Shown: positions 10,091-20,554 of the stretch, in pieces | Layout of the letters: every line of letters begins with the position of its first letter | Position numbering within the stretch: position 1 is the stretch's first letter | Origin: Orobanche coerulescens | Lineage: Eukaryota > Streptophyta > Magnoliopsida > Lamiales > Orobanchaceae | Length of the DNA: 64,000 nucleotides | Direction: 5' to 3' | NCBI GenBank assembly: GCA_033398695.1 | Contig: CM065815.1 | Location: forward strand, 8,984,501-9,048,500 | Position numbers and translations under genes: made by a program | Notes under the pieces: generated by a model | Databases searched by the model: none | Seen by the model: the letters and a program-made list of their open reading frames with translations, nothing else | What the model was told of the DNA's origin: nothing

Positions 10091-11691
10091 TCATTATAAG
10101 TTGCTCTGATTTTGAGCGATTTTTTGATATATACATATATATGAATAAATATTATTATAATATGTATATGAATTACAAAGAGATTTAGAAAATAAATATG
10201 TATTAAATCCTTTTAGTACACCATCATCCGAATTTCGGTTGCATGAAAAATCATTACTACCATGAAAGATATTCATTTGTATCGTGAATTCATGCAGTCC
10301 GTGCATTCTCACTTTCAAATAGAATGATACATAAGCCGGTGAATGGCATATTACCCTCATGTTCTTCAAAATAAGTCGTTCACCGACCTGTGTAATTTCA
10401 ATAGGTTCATTAATAGGCTACTCATCCTCTATATAGGCTCATTACTCTAATGGGTTTTAAATGTTGGTGTAGATTAACACCGTGTGTTTATTAACTTAAT
10501 CACTGTCGGCATAGAGGGGAGGACATGTCTTTTTTAAAACATAGGGGTAATTCGCCTATCTAAATCGCACTGGGGTTAATGAGCCTATTTTTCAAAGACA
10601 CATCAGGTAATCAACATAATAATATTCTCTCTCTTTTTTGCTGTTAGATGACCGAGATACTGCTTGCCGTACAATGGTCGCCGAGTAAGGGTGTTGCGAA
10701 GAAAAAGATGCGGATCCACGGTGGGTGGCCGCTAAGGATGACTAGAGCATTGAGACAGTGATATAGAGGAGTAAAAAAATTCGATGATGCAAGTGTTTCT
10801 TGCCCTAAAATAGTTCGATGATGTAAGTGTTTCTTGCCCTGGGGCAAGAAACACTTACAACATCGAACTTTTTTACTCCTCTATGTCGTCGTCTCAATTC
10901 TCTAAGTCACCCTTAGCGGCCACCCACCGTGAATCCGCATCTTTTTCTTCGCAACACCCGTACTCGGCGGCCATTGTACGACAAGCAGTATCTCGGTCAT
11001 CTAACAACAAAAAGGAGAAATAGAAAATATTATTATGTTGATCACCCGATGTGTCTTTGAAAAATAGGCTCATTAACCCCCAGTGCGATTTAGATAGGCG
11101 AATAACCTTATGTTTTAAAAAGGACACGTCCTCCCCTCTCTGCCGATAGGGAGTAAGTTAATAAACACACAGTGTTCTCTACACCAACATTTAAAACCCA
11201 TTAGAGTAATTAGCCTATATAGAGGATGAGTAGTCTATTAATGAACCTATTGAAATTACACAGGTCGGTGAACAGCTTATTTTGAAGAACACGAGGGTAA
11301 TATGCCATTCACCGGCTTATGTATCATTCTATTTGAAAGTGAGAATGCACGGACCGCATGAATTCACGATACAAATGAATGTGTCTCATGATAGTAATGA
11401 TTTTTCATTTAAGAAAATTTTCTGGTTTGACCTTCAAATGTTTATTGGACTTGGATAAGTCATGATAAATTATAGTTTGAAAAGGTTGTTAAAACCCAGA
11501 TGCAACCGAAATTCGGATGATGGTGTACCAAAAGGATTTAATACATATTTATTTTCTTAATCTCTTTGTAATTCACACACATATTATAATAATAATATTT
11601 ATTCATATATATATATATATATGTATATATCAAAAAATCGCTCAAAATCAGAGTAACTTATAATGAAAAACAAACAAAAGAAGGCCAAAAT
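10079..11691. repeat. FB3, 1.6-kb palindromic foldback element
   Basis: The centre is at about 10839, where AAGTGTTTCTTGCCC meets GGGCAAGAAACACTT. The arms match outward to the borders, where CATTATAAGTTGCTCTGA (10092) faces its complement at about 11655-11672. The right arm has about 100 bp (11400-11505) missing from the left. The outer arms recur in FB5 (38055-41337) around a different centre. It lacks a convincing protein: the only frame near the centre, from the ATG at 10648, is 37 codons and is broken in FB5. Confidence 0.9.
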
Positions 11692-11995
11692 AAAAAATCA
11701 GTTCCAACATCAGCGTAAAGTTATAATGAAAATTTCAAGAAAATCGCCCAAAATCAAACCAAGTAATAATGAAAAACTAACAAAAAAATGCCAACAAATC
11801 TACTGCAACATCAGAGCAAGTTATAATAAAAATCAGAGCAACTTATAATGAAACACAAAAAACAAAACGCCAAAAAAAAATTAGTTCCAACATCACAGTA
11901 AGTTATAATGAAAATTTCAGGAAGGAATCGCCTCCCAAAATCAAGTCAAGTTATAATGAAAAACTAACAAAAAAACCCAAGTTACTTACCTTGGT
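11640..11995. repeat. AAGTTATAATGAAAA minisatellite at the FB3 right border
   Basis: The core AAGTTATAATGAAAA and close variants recur about every 30-60 bp, separated by A-rich spacers such as AATCGCCCAAAATCAG and AAATCTACTGCAACATC. The same array type lies at 19690-20180, 41355-41850, 54250-54600 and 61188-61680, and inverted at 33475-33555 and 34086-34210. Confidence 0.85.
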
Positions 11996-12370
11996 ATCAA
12001 CTAGATATCGTAGCTCGAGAATCACATTTATCCCGTTACTGCATCGTCTGCCATGGACCTCTACCTTGAACCTGATTTTTTTTATCGTGGACTGTGGTTG
12101 GTGCACCAAGTTTTAAACCGAGATCTGCAAAAATTAGATCTTTACAAAACTTAACTTCATTGGTGTTTTCCAAGCCTATTTTATCAAACTACAATATCTG
12201 CTGAAATTCTTCCCTTGGGGTCAACATATTTTAATAATCTTTGTGAAAATTGCTCAACATATTAATCTGTTGTTCTTTCTATTAAAGTTTGTATCTTTTA
12301 TATAATATGGCATTCTTCATTTTCCAACTATTTCATGTTTAAAAAAAATCTTTAAAGTGGAACACTAAAA
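11996..12370 (-). pseudogene. captured exon, third location
   Basis: On the minus strand an intron-like end TTTTTGCAG at about 12131 is followed by an exon reading LKLGAPTTV, then VEVHGR, then INVILELRYLVDT. It ends at a good donor (AAGGTAAGT) near 11988. The reading changes frame once. It is the same segment as in FB1 and FB2, here as a single unmirrored copy adjoining the FB3 minisatellite. The part at 12190-12370 matches 5940-6150 in inverse orientation. The parent gene is not recognised. Copy: 54605-54975. Confidence 0.5.
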
Positions 12371-12649
12371 TATAACCTCTCAGTAACTGGATCCATCCAT
12401 TTTTATTCTTATGCTGCTTAACTGTGCATTATTGCTTGTCTTTTTTTTTTTTCATATGGGCCCTTTAATCTCAGAGAATATATTGAGCCATACTCCCATT
12501 TTGAACGAGTGATGATTCTTATCTTATCATTTTATTTGTTGTAAAAATATGTTCTCATTTGATATAAAAAAAAATATGTTCCCATTTTTTTTTTTTGATA
12601 TAACTACACAACCGTCCTATATTGGGTGCACAGGTGGCAGTTGGTTTTA

Positions 12650-13030
12650 ATCAGGAATACATCAATAAGATGCTAAAATACATCAATAAGATGCTAAAAC
12701 CCTAATGCCCTAGTTGAAATATTTAACCCTTCTACCCATAAACCTAAAACCGACATCGAGATCCCCCATCGCCAGACATGTTGTATCCCCTAGTTGAGCT
12801 CCAACGGCTTGGGGTTTAGAAATCATAAACTCCTCGTCCCTTTCATTCATAAACCTAAAACCTACGTCCAGATCCCCCGTTGCCAGACTTGTTGTACGCC
12901 CAAGTAGTAGTTGATCTAAAACCTACATCGAGATCCTTCATTGTCAAACTTGTTGTATGCCCTAGTTGAGCTCCTACGAGCTTGGGGATTAGAAATCTTA
13001 CACTCCTCTGCCCCGAAAGGTGAGTGTAGA
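12650..13030. repeat. degenerate tandem repeat of ~110 bp
   Basis: Three diverged units begin CTAAAACC(G/T)AC(A/G)TC at about 12746, 12854 and 12914 and share GAGATCC, TTGTTGTA, CCCTAGTTGAGCTCC and GCTTGGGG. The middle unit is shortened. A short duplicated ACATCAATAAGATGCTAAA precedes them. The single AAACCCTAA at 12694 is not a telomeric array. Copy: 55225-55590. Confidence 0.7.
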
Positions 13031-13267
13031 TAGAAATCAAATTTAGAATAGTTTAACTTCTCTATGTTGGAAATGACTTTTGGGCGTTTTTTCCTGAGTT
13101 TGAGTTTTTTGATTTTAACCTGCTTTGATTTTTGTGTGGTCTTCATGAGTTTTTCATTATAGCATGGTGAGTGAGCAGCGTAACGAAGGGTTTGAGTTTT
13201 GACCACCTCTTTTTTACCGTTTTACAGTCAAAATATTATTTGATTAATTTGTGTTGAGGGATAGGCT

Positions 13268-13539
13268 TAGAATATAGGAAATAGATCATATGAAAACTAA
13301 TTACCTTGTGAAATCTAGAAACTTTTGTAGGCCATTGATATTAGTGATCTAACGGCTGTAGATGAGTAGGATTATATGCATTTATGTATTTTTTTTATTG
13401 CATTATTTGTTGCATATACTAGCGACCAGCTTGATGCAACAAATAATAACAAATATGCAATGAAATTGCTTAATAATGCAATTGGTTTCTAGATTTCACC
13501 ATTAAGAGGGTTTCCACCATATCCAATCCCTAGAATATA
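13268..13539. mobile_element. MITE-1, complete, with 9-bp target duplication
   Basis: Element 13277-13530 (254 bp) is flanked by TAGAATATA at 13268-13276 and 13531-13539. Block B has one TAGAATATA at 55837-55845 and no element, which is the pre-insertion site. The element folds on itself (GTGAAATCTAGAAAC against GTTTCTAGATTTCAC) and has an inner hairpin. A 9-bp duplication suggests Mutator-like mobilisation; an 8-bp reading (hAT) is possible because the outer bases are ambiguous. Confidence 0.85.
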
Positions 13540-13735
13540 TATCTAAATATTTAGTCGAATATTTACTAGTATCAAATTAAATATTATAATATTCTATTTG
13601 TATTTGAATACTAATCGAAAAGAAAAACTATTTGAATTCGAATTCGAATCATAATATTTTGATTTCAGATCACCAAATTTCGGATCGAATATCGAGTCGG
13701 ATCAATATTATTTGATTTGTTTACTACTCTACTTC
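13540..13735. repeat. GAATTCGAATTCGAAT-rich repeat
   Basis: AT-rich sequence with GAATTCGAATTCGAATC and ATCGAGTCGGATC subrepeats, the style of small CGGAT-type MITEs. Copy: 55846-56040. Confidence 0.45.
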
Positions 13736-14212
13736 TTGGTGAGGATACTTCTGCCTCCCGGACCATAATATCTTTACCTAGGGCGAAGCATGGGCATGGC
13801 CAACCTCGATCTTGGCCCGCCCCAAATTTCCAACCTATTACTGTTACTTAAAAATAAACAATTCGAGCTTGTACAATAAGAATTCGAGAGTAAAAGGCCC
13901 CTTGGCTGAAATAGATTGCAGATCCCTAAATGAAAAAAAAAAAAAAAAGAACAAAAACAAGAAGCCACAATTTATATGGTTCATCTTCAGTGAATTTATG
14001 GTGTTATTTATGTTCCCACTTCTACTCAAGGATTTCAAATTTGTCTATAAAAGAGAGGCTTTTTTGATTTGTTTTGAATTTATTTATTTCAATTAGTTTT
14101 AGGGTTCTTGATAGAGTTCTGATACTAAACCGACACCTGAAACCAATTACCCAAACAGCTAATGAGAAGTTATATCATGAGTAGAAAAAACAAGCTGACT
14201 TAGCATGTTTAC
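13736..14212. other. intergenic DNA with A run
   Basis: Matches 56041-56523. It contains an A run at about 13929-13947 and no supported gene. The next ferredoxin exon expected on the minus strand (Cys-containing ACEGS/CSTC segment) was looked for here and not found. Confidence 0.5.
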
Positions 14213-14319
14213 CTTCAAGTTCTATCTCATTCTCATGTGCAGCTTCTAGCATCGACATTCCAACCGGGACCTCAATATGTGTCTCCTCTCCGTCTTTGTG
14301 AACAAATGTTACGTTTATT
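14213..14319 (-). pseudogene. MFDX-like: orphan exon of mitochondrial adrenodoxin-like ferredoxin
   Basis: The 107-bp exon is bounded by TTTACAG on its 5' side and GAAG|GTAAAC on its 3' side. It reads INVTFVHKDGEETHIEVPVG, then MSMLEAAHENEIELEG, which matches the first part of the 2Fe-2S ferredoxin fold of plant mitochondrial adrenodoxin-like ferredoxins. These pass electrons from ferredoxin reductase to biotin and Fe-S cluster synthesis. The following exon with the cluster-binding cysteines is not found downstream on this strand, and no clear transit-peptide exon precedes it. It is therefore a gene fragment that cannot make a working ferredoxin. It recurs at 56524-56630, where D replaces H and F replaces V. 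Confidence 0.8.
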
Positions 14320-14850
14320 CTGTAAATCCAAATAAAGAGCATAGAAGATATGTTACATTCAATATTATATGCCCATTCCATATTACCATGGTTTGCAAAT
14401 CCACTGATTAGGACTCCACTCTGCTGTTTGAAATAAAGAGAGATGGGGATTTTTAGGATTTAAACATTCAGTAAGCAATTCGAAGAAGGAAAAAGAGATA
14501 GAAGCACTCTTCAGTAGACTTAATTTTCATTTTTCTCACTTTCGTCCCCTGAGTCGACTATAGCTGCTGTATTGCTACATAATTCATGTCTCTGAAAACA
14601 CAGAAAGAGAATCAGGTTTTAAGTTTTAAAGCAGAACCCTCAAAAAATAAAAGAAAACAAGAACATACTGTATTCACCCGGTTCGATACTCCAACCACAA
14701 TAAAAGAAGAAACTTATACCATTAGTTTTTTGTGCCTTTCTATTTTCATTTTGTATTTTTTTAATCAAGTGAAACACAGAAAAGTTAACAGCTTACTAAA
14801 CCTTCTCAGTGTTTACCATATTAAGGAATATTAAGGTTTTAACAGTATAT
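14320..14850. other. intergenic DNA, partly missing in block B
   Basis: No gene is supported. Position 14509 onward is deleted in block B, as part of a 754-bp loss running to 15262. Confidence 0.5.
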
Positions 14851-14854
14851 CCCA

Positions 14855-15545
14855 TAGTAGTAAATAGCGGCCGCTAAGGTCGCTATAGCGAGTAGCGATG
14901 CAAAGCGGCCGCTCATCGCTATTTACCGCAACATGCTACGTGAATGCAGCGGCTGTGGAACACCGCTTTTTTCGCTAAGCCCACTTAAGGATAGCAGCCG
15001 TAGCGGCCGCTAAGTTTAATTTGCTCCCTTTCTTCCGAAAATACTACTACCTCCGTTTCATATTAATTGATTTTTTATTGTTTCCAGGTTGAACTTTGGC
15101 TTTAATATACCTGCGTTTCATGTTAATTTTATGATTATTTTCTATAAGATAATCTATGGTCAAAGTTCAATCTGGAAAAATCAAAATGTCAATTAATATG
15201 AAACGTGGGGAGTAACTAAAAGGCCCAGCCCTAATAACCCTCCCCTCCCATTTCTTTACACTTTCCAATATTCTTTTCATTTCCATGTTTTTTCCTCGTG
15301 TTGCCTTACTCACCGCTTCCGTTCAGTGTGCTCGTCTTCTTTAATGAATTTATTTTGTTATTGTGGTACTTGTTTTACATGTATATGCATTATAATTGTT
15401 AAAGTACTTACCATATATTCACATATATCACTTATGCACAAACTTGTCGCCATATTTTTAAGATGGCGGCTGCTATTATATCGCTATCGCTATATAGCTA
15501 AATGGGCACGTCAGTGCTACGGGCGCTAATCGCCATTGACTATTA
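14855..15545. mobile_element. hAT-like non-autonomous element (GCGGCCGCTA-type)
   Basis: The left end reads AGTAAATAGCGGCCGCTA and the right end, reversed, TAGTCAATGGCGATTAGC: imperfect inverted ends with inner GCGGCCGCT/TCGCTATAGCG subrepeats. No transposase is present. Block B retains only the right ~280 bp (56815-57095). The two GCGGCCGC sites belong to the repeat and are not cloning remnants. Confidence 0.5.
15048..15211. mobile_element. Stowaway-type MITE nested in the hAT-like element
   Basis: Inverted ends CTCCGTTTCATATTAATTG and its near complement (CAATTAATATGAAACG) lie about 160 bp apart next to TA dinucleotides. This is the form of Tc1/mariner-derived Stowaway MITEs. It is absent from block B because of the larger deletion. 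Confidence 0.6.
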
Positions 15546-15833
15546 CGTTATATCCCTTTTTAAGCCTATTGTACATTTCTTCTGTACTGATCTTAGGAAT
15601 ACTAAGGTGAGGTAAGTTTTACATAATCAATAACCACTCTTCACCGCATCTCTAATTAGACAGAATGCTCAAAACTGTCGCACTGCAGGCACTTAAGTTA
15701 ATTATACTCTCTCTGTGTGAAGAAATCATTAGTAAAAGGTGCATGGCTTCATGCGCCCCAAATATTCCTTTTTTCTTATCTCTGGTGAAAAAAACTTGAC
15801 ATTGACCTATGGACAAGTCCAATTAAAAAGAAA

Positions 15834-15837
<4 letters not shown>

Positions 15838-15865
<28 letters not shown>
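15838..15865. repeat. (AT)n microsatellite
   Basis: About 14 AT units. In block B the array and ~40 bp of flanking sequence are missing (near 57355). Confidence 0.9.
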
Positions 15866-16172
15866 CCATAACTTGTCTCTGTGAAATTATCCAAGTGGCC
15901 TACGTCAAACATTTTCAAATCTGAATGCTGCAGATAGAGAAGATGGAACTTATATAAAGAGAAGAGAATACACGAACCAGGACTCCTAAATATTGATTAG
16001 AAACCACTGGGAAGTATGAACTCCTTCGTGTAAGATTTGAGCTGAATTATAACAAAAGCCAATGTTTACAATAAAGTCTCATTAAACATAATAATAACTG
16101 GAAAAATGTAGTTACAACCGGTAGCCCATGAATACTTTTTTTTTTTAACAAAAACAAAAATCCGAAGATTAC

Positions 16173-16330
16173 CATGTCCAGAAACGAATCCATAAGTCAA
16201 TGCAAGAACAAGGCGGACATGACCAGAAGGAAGCAAATTAAATGTCGTGCTTTTTCAAGTAAAAAAGAGACAACATCGAGCAAGAAATAATATGAAGATA
16301 AAACCAACTCCTCCAAACATAATAGAGATC
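16173..16330 (-). pseudogene. orphan membrane-protein exon, with a stop in this copy
   Basis: On the minus strand the exon-like 158 bp (after CCTGAG, before CATG|GTAATC) reads FGGVGFIFILFLARCCLFF, then KSTTFNLLPSGHVRLVLALT, then YGFVSGHG. It has two hydrophobic stretches, suggesting a membrane protein. In this copy the Trp codon after LFFT is TGA; in block B (57669-57826) it is TGG and the exon is open. I do not recognise the family. It is probably a captured or decayed exon, since nothing coherent flanks it. Confidence 0.4.
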
Positions 16331-16422
16331 CTCAGGCACAACAAATTTGAATTTCGGAACTGTTCAAATTTCCTATCATGAAAAGTTCAATAAGAAAACG
16401 AGTACTTCCATATTTGTCAAAG

Positions 16423-16770
16423 ATGCACCTCAGGCAACAGGCGCTTATGCGAAACCCACATCGCCAAGACCAAAGACCGGCAATGTGGCTACGCCTCAGT
16501 GCAGCTTTCACTTGTACCTCAGTGCGCCTAGGCGTGCATCTGTAACACTCTATGCATTTATTAAGAACACTTCTGAAGGTTGTTTTATATTGTTTTGACA
16601 TTTAATTTTGTTAACTAATAAGTTTTTTTGTCAATAGTTATGTTTGGTTGTGATTATGTGTTTGAGTTTAAAGTTTATTTTATCATATTTTTATTTTTCT
16701 GTGCACCTTGTGCCTAGGCGATAGGAACTGTTCAAATTGCCTCGGTGGGCCTTTCGTCTTTAACATCTAC
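16423..16770. repeat. GCGCCTAGGCG-type interspersed repeat
   Basis: Opens CACCTCAGGCAACAGGCGC, has GTGCGCCTAGGCG inside, and closes with CCTTGTGCCTAGGCG and GCCTCGGTGGGCC. Such CCTAGGCG-bordered elements are common non-coding plant repeats. The long open frames on both strands here are compositional. Copy: 57919-58266. Confidence 0.5.
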
Positions 16771-17228
16771 GAGTACTTTAACTGATCCGCTAAATATTAC
16801 CGAGCAAGTGAATTTGATAGTTTGATGAAAAAGGAGATGACAAAATCTATAATTTAACCGCAACCCCTTCCCCCAAAAAAAAAAAAAAAAAAAAAGCCAA
16901 CTACTTGTTCAGCATATGAAAGTAAGCAACAATTAAATTGAGTTTCAACGAGCAAATTAACCTAAATAAAGGAGTAACAAAAGAGAGTACTTGATTGCAT
17001 GCGCTCCTAGCCGATAAAACCTAGAAATGAACATAATCCCTGGACCTGGAAAGTCTTCCTGCGAAAGGAAAAAGCAACAATGACCTAGGTGAAAAACAAG
17101 TCAAGCTGATTATACAATTAGCTTTTCAAACTAAACCCGATTATGAAGTCAGACTTGACATCACCTTTTTTAATATTGTTCACATTTAGCTTCCCCAAAA
17201 TTTGTACTCAACTCAACAAGGCAACAAT
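16771..17228. other. intergenic DNA with A run
   Basis: Nearly identical to 58267-58723. It has an A run at about 16877-16895 and no supported gene. Confidence 0.5.
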
Positions 17229-17357
17229 TAGGGGTGTGCATTCGGATCGATCCGATCCGATCCGAATTCGGAGTACCGTGAAGCCTCACAATCTGCGCAA
17301 TAAATGCACGAGCCAACCTCTCTGGACCCCGAGTATCCTTTATGCCCAGAAAATGCA
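17229..17357 (-). mobile_element. junction: CGGAT-type MITE end plus gypsy integrase scrap
   Basis: AGGGGTGTGCATTCGGATC is the start of a CGGATC-repeat MITE that stops after ~40 bp. Position 17268-17357 then matches the integrase of the gypsy element at 29250-29343; the minus strand reads HFLGIKDTRGPERLARAF. At CCGAATTG it passes into the mariner transposase 3' end. The short shared sequence GCACCGA suggests microhomology joining. The same junction is at 58724-58852. Confidence 0.7.
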
Positions 17358-19547
17358 CCGAATTGTGTCGCCAACAAATCCTTAGTAGCTTGTACTAATG
17401 TAGTCTCACATGAAATTTGTGTAGGAAGACACCCTAGCCTTTGAAGCCGTTCTTTGTTCATGTGAGGAATTTTATATCGATTACCTCCTCCTAATTGCAT
17501 AGCTTCTTTCAGACATAGTTGCAGTGCAAAGTGTTAACCACACATAATTTAGTTTGACGGCGGAATAGTCATAAAATGCTTTCTCCACTACTGAAACAAG
17601 TTCCGAATATTTCTCGCATGCTTTTTCTGCTGCAACGATTGTATGGCCCTAAAAACCCAAGGTCTAGTATATTAAAATCAGGAGAGTTTGGAGGTTGACA
17701 AGTTAGTCGGATGTCTATGCCACAATGTGAAATTGTAGCTAAGAAATCGGGGGTCAGTAGGAGGAACATGTGTCCTAGCATTGTCTTTTTGGATGAAAAC
17801 AGTTTCTACATGTTCTGATCTTGGCCACTTCTCTTGAATGGCTGGAATAACCTTTTCAATTAAGAATGCTTTTATAGTCTCCCTCTTAACAGATGTAATT
17901 GCCTTCATCTCCATAGTGCCAGCATGTCGATTTCTGCTACTTCTTTGGGCTGCTTGTTCGGTGACAAATGGCCAACATCCAATTTTTCCATCGAATATCT
18001 CCCTTCCGTCATCATCAACTAAAAACATGACTTTTGCAATGAAATTTTTACTTTGGCATGAACGGTCAAGATCGTCTTCATTATTGAGTAAGTAATATGT
18101 TTGATCCTTCTTCGTCGTGTAAAACCATTTCTCATCAACATGCACATAATCATACATTCCCTTGAACTTAGGTTCATTTGGCATTGTGTTTTCATCAATC
18201 ATCGACAAGCAGAACCTTAGTCGAGATATTTTATTTTCCTCTTTCAAATATGGTTTGATGGCACTTGAGTGACGACGGAGGAAACCTTGTTTAAAAAGAC
18301 GATATAACTTTGAGTAGCTAACTCCTAAAGCATCCGAAAGAGATGTTAGCGTGGTTCGCTGATGCAACTCTATTTATTGAACCCGAGATAAATCAATCTC
18401 AATCCGTTTACGACCACAATTTTTCGGCTTCCTTGAAGAAACATCCACATCTATGCCTTGTGGAGTTGTCTTGTGAATTTCATATTCTTTGTACTGTTCG
18501 AACATTCTTAATATTGTAAATATCTTGCACTTCTTTTGTCGTGCCCTTCTTCAATTACCATTCACACTCTTCTCCAATAAAGTGCGGTAAACTACCCAAC
18601 CTTCTTTTTCTTTGAGGAATGTTACCTTTTAAAAATGAGGGAAATAGACAAGAAGTAATATGCAGTTTTTAATCTAAAGATCCAATAAATAGGCATGAGA
18701 GAGTACGAAGCAATGCTATTTTATATCAAAACTACAATCTCAAATAAACATGTTACTAGTAGCATTGGTCTTATTTTTATAAAGAAGAATAGATCATACT
18801 GTTTCAATGCATAAGGCGAAGCAACTACTACAAAATCCAAATACCTTGATGCTCGGCAATTATCTCCTCGTCTGAATCATCTGAAGATGCTCTGTCATTA
18901 TCTTCCCCAAGTTCATGTACGTCGAGTTCTATAATCAGATAATCCTCGTGGTCGCCTTCGTTTAGCTCAATATTGACAAAATATCCGAATAAAGAAAACG
19001 TCTTTAAAATTGGAATTTCTCCTTCTTCATAGTGTATTTCACGATCGATAATTGGAGGAGGTTGATTCAAATCAATTATGAACGGAGGTTGATTCAAATC
19101 AATTATGAACTTTGGATCCATGTAACTTTGGATCCATGTATGTAGGTGTGAAGATTTAGCTATGTACATGTCAAATTTGTAGAGTAATGGATGTCAAATT
19201 TCAAATTTTGAGTAACTTCTTAATTCCCTCCTTAATTTGATATTACTCCAAATCAATCTTATTGTTAATATAAAAATTCTCGACAAATCAAAACTCCCGG
19301 CAAAAGAGTAGAAGAAGATAAAGAGTCAATTCACTGGTTTGTATTGAAGAGAGGGATAGCCGGATCCGAAGAGGCCCCACTTTGCCAAGGAAAAGACGCG
19401 GGTACTACTAGTAAATTGTATTTTTGTGAATAATGAATCCAGTTAATTATGATGACAATTATCATTAAATAGGGCTAATATAGGTAAAAATATTTTTCAT
19501 TAATAATTGTGCACTACTAAACGACTAATATATGGAATGGGAGGGAG
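17358..19547 (-). mobile_element. mariner-like element, copy A, 3'-truncated
   Basis: The right terminal inverted repeat (complement of CTCCCTCCCATTCCATATA) ends at 19547 and abuts TA. The left end is lost, replaced by the gypsy scrap at 17357. The transposase reads on the minus strand. The near-complete relative is 34244-38054. Confidence 0.85.
17540..19140 (-). pseudogene. mariner transposase (DD39D type), copy A
   Basis: The first exon (about 19118-18842) is acidic: FIIDLNQPPPIIDREIHYEE, then IELDVHELGED. The next part (18640-18480) has the first helix-turn-helix region (YRTLLEKSVNG) with stops, followed by an in-frame TAA at 18374-18376. The main frame from 18367 holds the second HTH (HQRTTLTSLSDALGVS), RRHSSAIKPYL, the first catalytic Asp (YVHVDEKWFY) and the second (FIQKDNARTH). 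One extra G in TCGGGGG near 17748 shifts the frame before the third Asp. Seven residues after KVMFL are missing compared with the copy at 36215-36928. The enzyme would cut and insert at TA, but this copy cannot be active as read. Confidence 0.85.
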
Positions 19548-19690
19548 TAATATATACGAATTACAAAGAGATCTAGAAAATAAATATGTATTAAATCCTT
19601 TTGGTACCCCATAATCCGAATATCGATTGCATCGGGTTTTAACAACCTTTTCATAAATATGTAATAAACATGTATTAACAAAAAAAGGCC
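19548..19690. repeat. collapsed remnant of foldback FB5
   Basis: Matches the outermost ~100 bp of the FB5 left arm (38055-38170: GAATTACAAAGAGATCTAG, CCTTTTGGTACCCCAT) and then jumps to the minisatellite. The 3.3-kb palindrome present in block C is therefore deleted here and in block B (61045-61188). Confidence 0.7.
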
Positions 19691-20180
19691 AAAAAAATCA
19701 GTTCCGACATCATTGTAATAATGAACATTTCAGGAAAAAATCGCCCAAAATGAGGTCAAGTTATAATGAAAAACTAACAAAAAAATTCCAAGAAATCTAC
19801 TTCAACATTAGAGCAAGTTATAATGAAAACTTCAGGAAGAAATGGCCGCCCAAAATCAGGTCAAGTTATAATGAAAAACTAACAAAAAATCGCCCAAAAC
19901 CAGAGCAACTTATAATAAAAAACAAACAAACAAACGCCAAAAAAATCAGGTCCAACATCAGAGCAAGTTATAATGAAAATTTCAGGAAGAAATAGCCACT
20001 CAAAATCAGAGCAACTTATAATGAAAAACTTCCAACATCAGAGTAAGTTATAATAAAAATTTCAGGAAGAAATCGCCTCCCAAATCTGGTCAAGTTATAA
20101 TGAAAAACAAAAAAAAAAAAAACCCAAGAAATCTACTCCAACATCAGAGTGAGTTATAATGAAAATTTCAGGAAGAAATC
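19690..20180. repeat. AAGTTATAATGAAAA minisatellite, block A tail
   Basis: About nine cores of AAGTTATAATGAAAA or one-base variants, alternately preceded by GGTC or AGAGC, with spacers TTTCAGGAAGAAATCGCC and AACTAACAAAAAATCGCCC. This implies a higher-order unit of two cores (~90-100 bp). Confidence 0.9.
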
Positions 20181-20554
20181 GCCACCCAAGATCAGAGCAA
20201 CTACCTTGGACAGCCACCTTGAACAGTCTCTGTTCCTAAACTCCAAGCTCGCAGGGGCTGCTCAACTAGGGTGTGGGTGTACAGGGATTGTGGATGTAGG
20301 TTTAAGGCTTATAATAAAAGGGTTAAATACATTTTGAATAAAAAAGTTTTAGCATCTTATTTATGTATGTATTATTATGTTGATGTCCACATGTATAATT
20401 GAATATGATTTAATTTTTATTCGTTTGTCAATAGTTTTGATTCTGTAATGGTTTGTTAGAAACATCAATTCACTGATCCTATTGTTAAAAAAATCCAGCT
20501 CAATGATGCACTTGAAATTTGAGGTTGAGGCCGACTACAATGATGAAAAAATAT
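20181..20554. other. non-coding tail segment
   Basis: Shared by all three blocks. GTTTTAGCATCTTATT (about 20346) is the inverse of AATAAGATGCTAAAAC at 12674. No gene is supported. Confidence 0.5.

Noticed and set aside
10648..10761. Small protein encoded in the FB3 arm (37 codons)
   Set aside because: The matching frame in FB5 is broken by indels, so there is no sign of coding constraint.
12690..12705. AAACCCTAA as telomeric repeat
   Set aside because: It is a single occurrence at the start of a degenerate ~110-bp repeat; no array is present.
14520..14580. Preceding exon of the ferredoxin gene (minus strand, AAIVDSGDESEKNE-like)
   Set aside because: The reading looks similar to the spacer before the ferredoxin domain, but the possible donors do not join in phase to the 14319 exon.
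14868..15012. GCGGCCGC sites as cloning-vector remnants
   Set aside because: They lie in a subrepeat series of an hAT-like element, with TA-rich plant flanks and no vector sequence.
16347..16598. Long open frames on both strands
   Set aside because: They are products of GC-rich CCTAGGCG repeat composition, with no protein-like signature.
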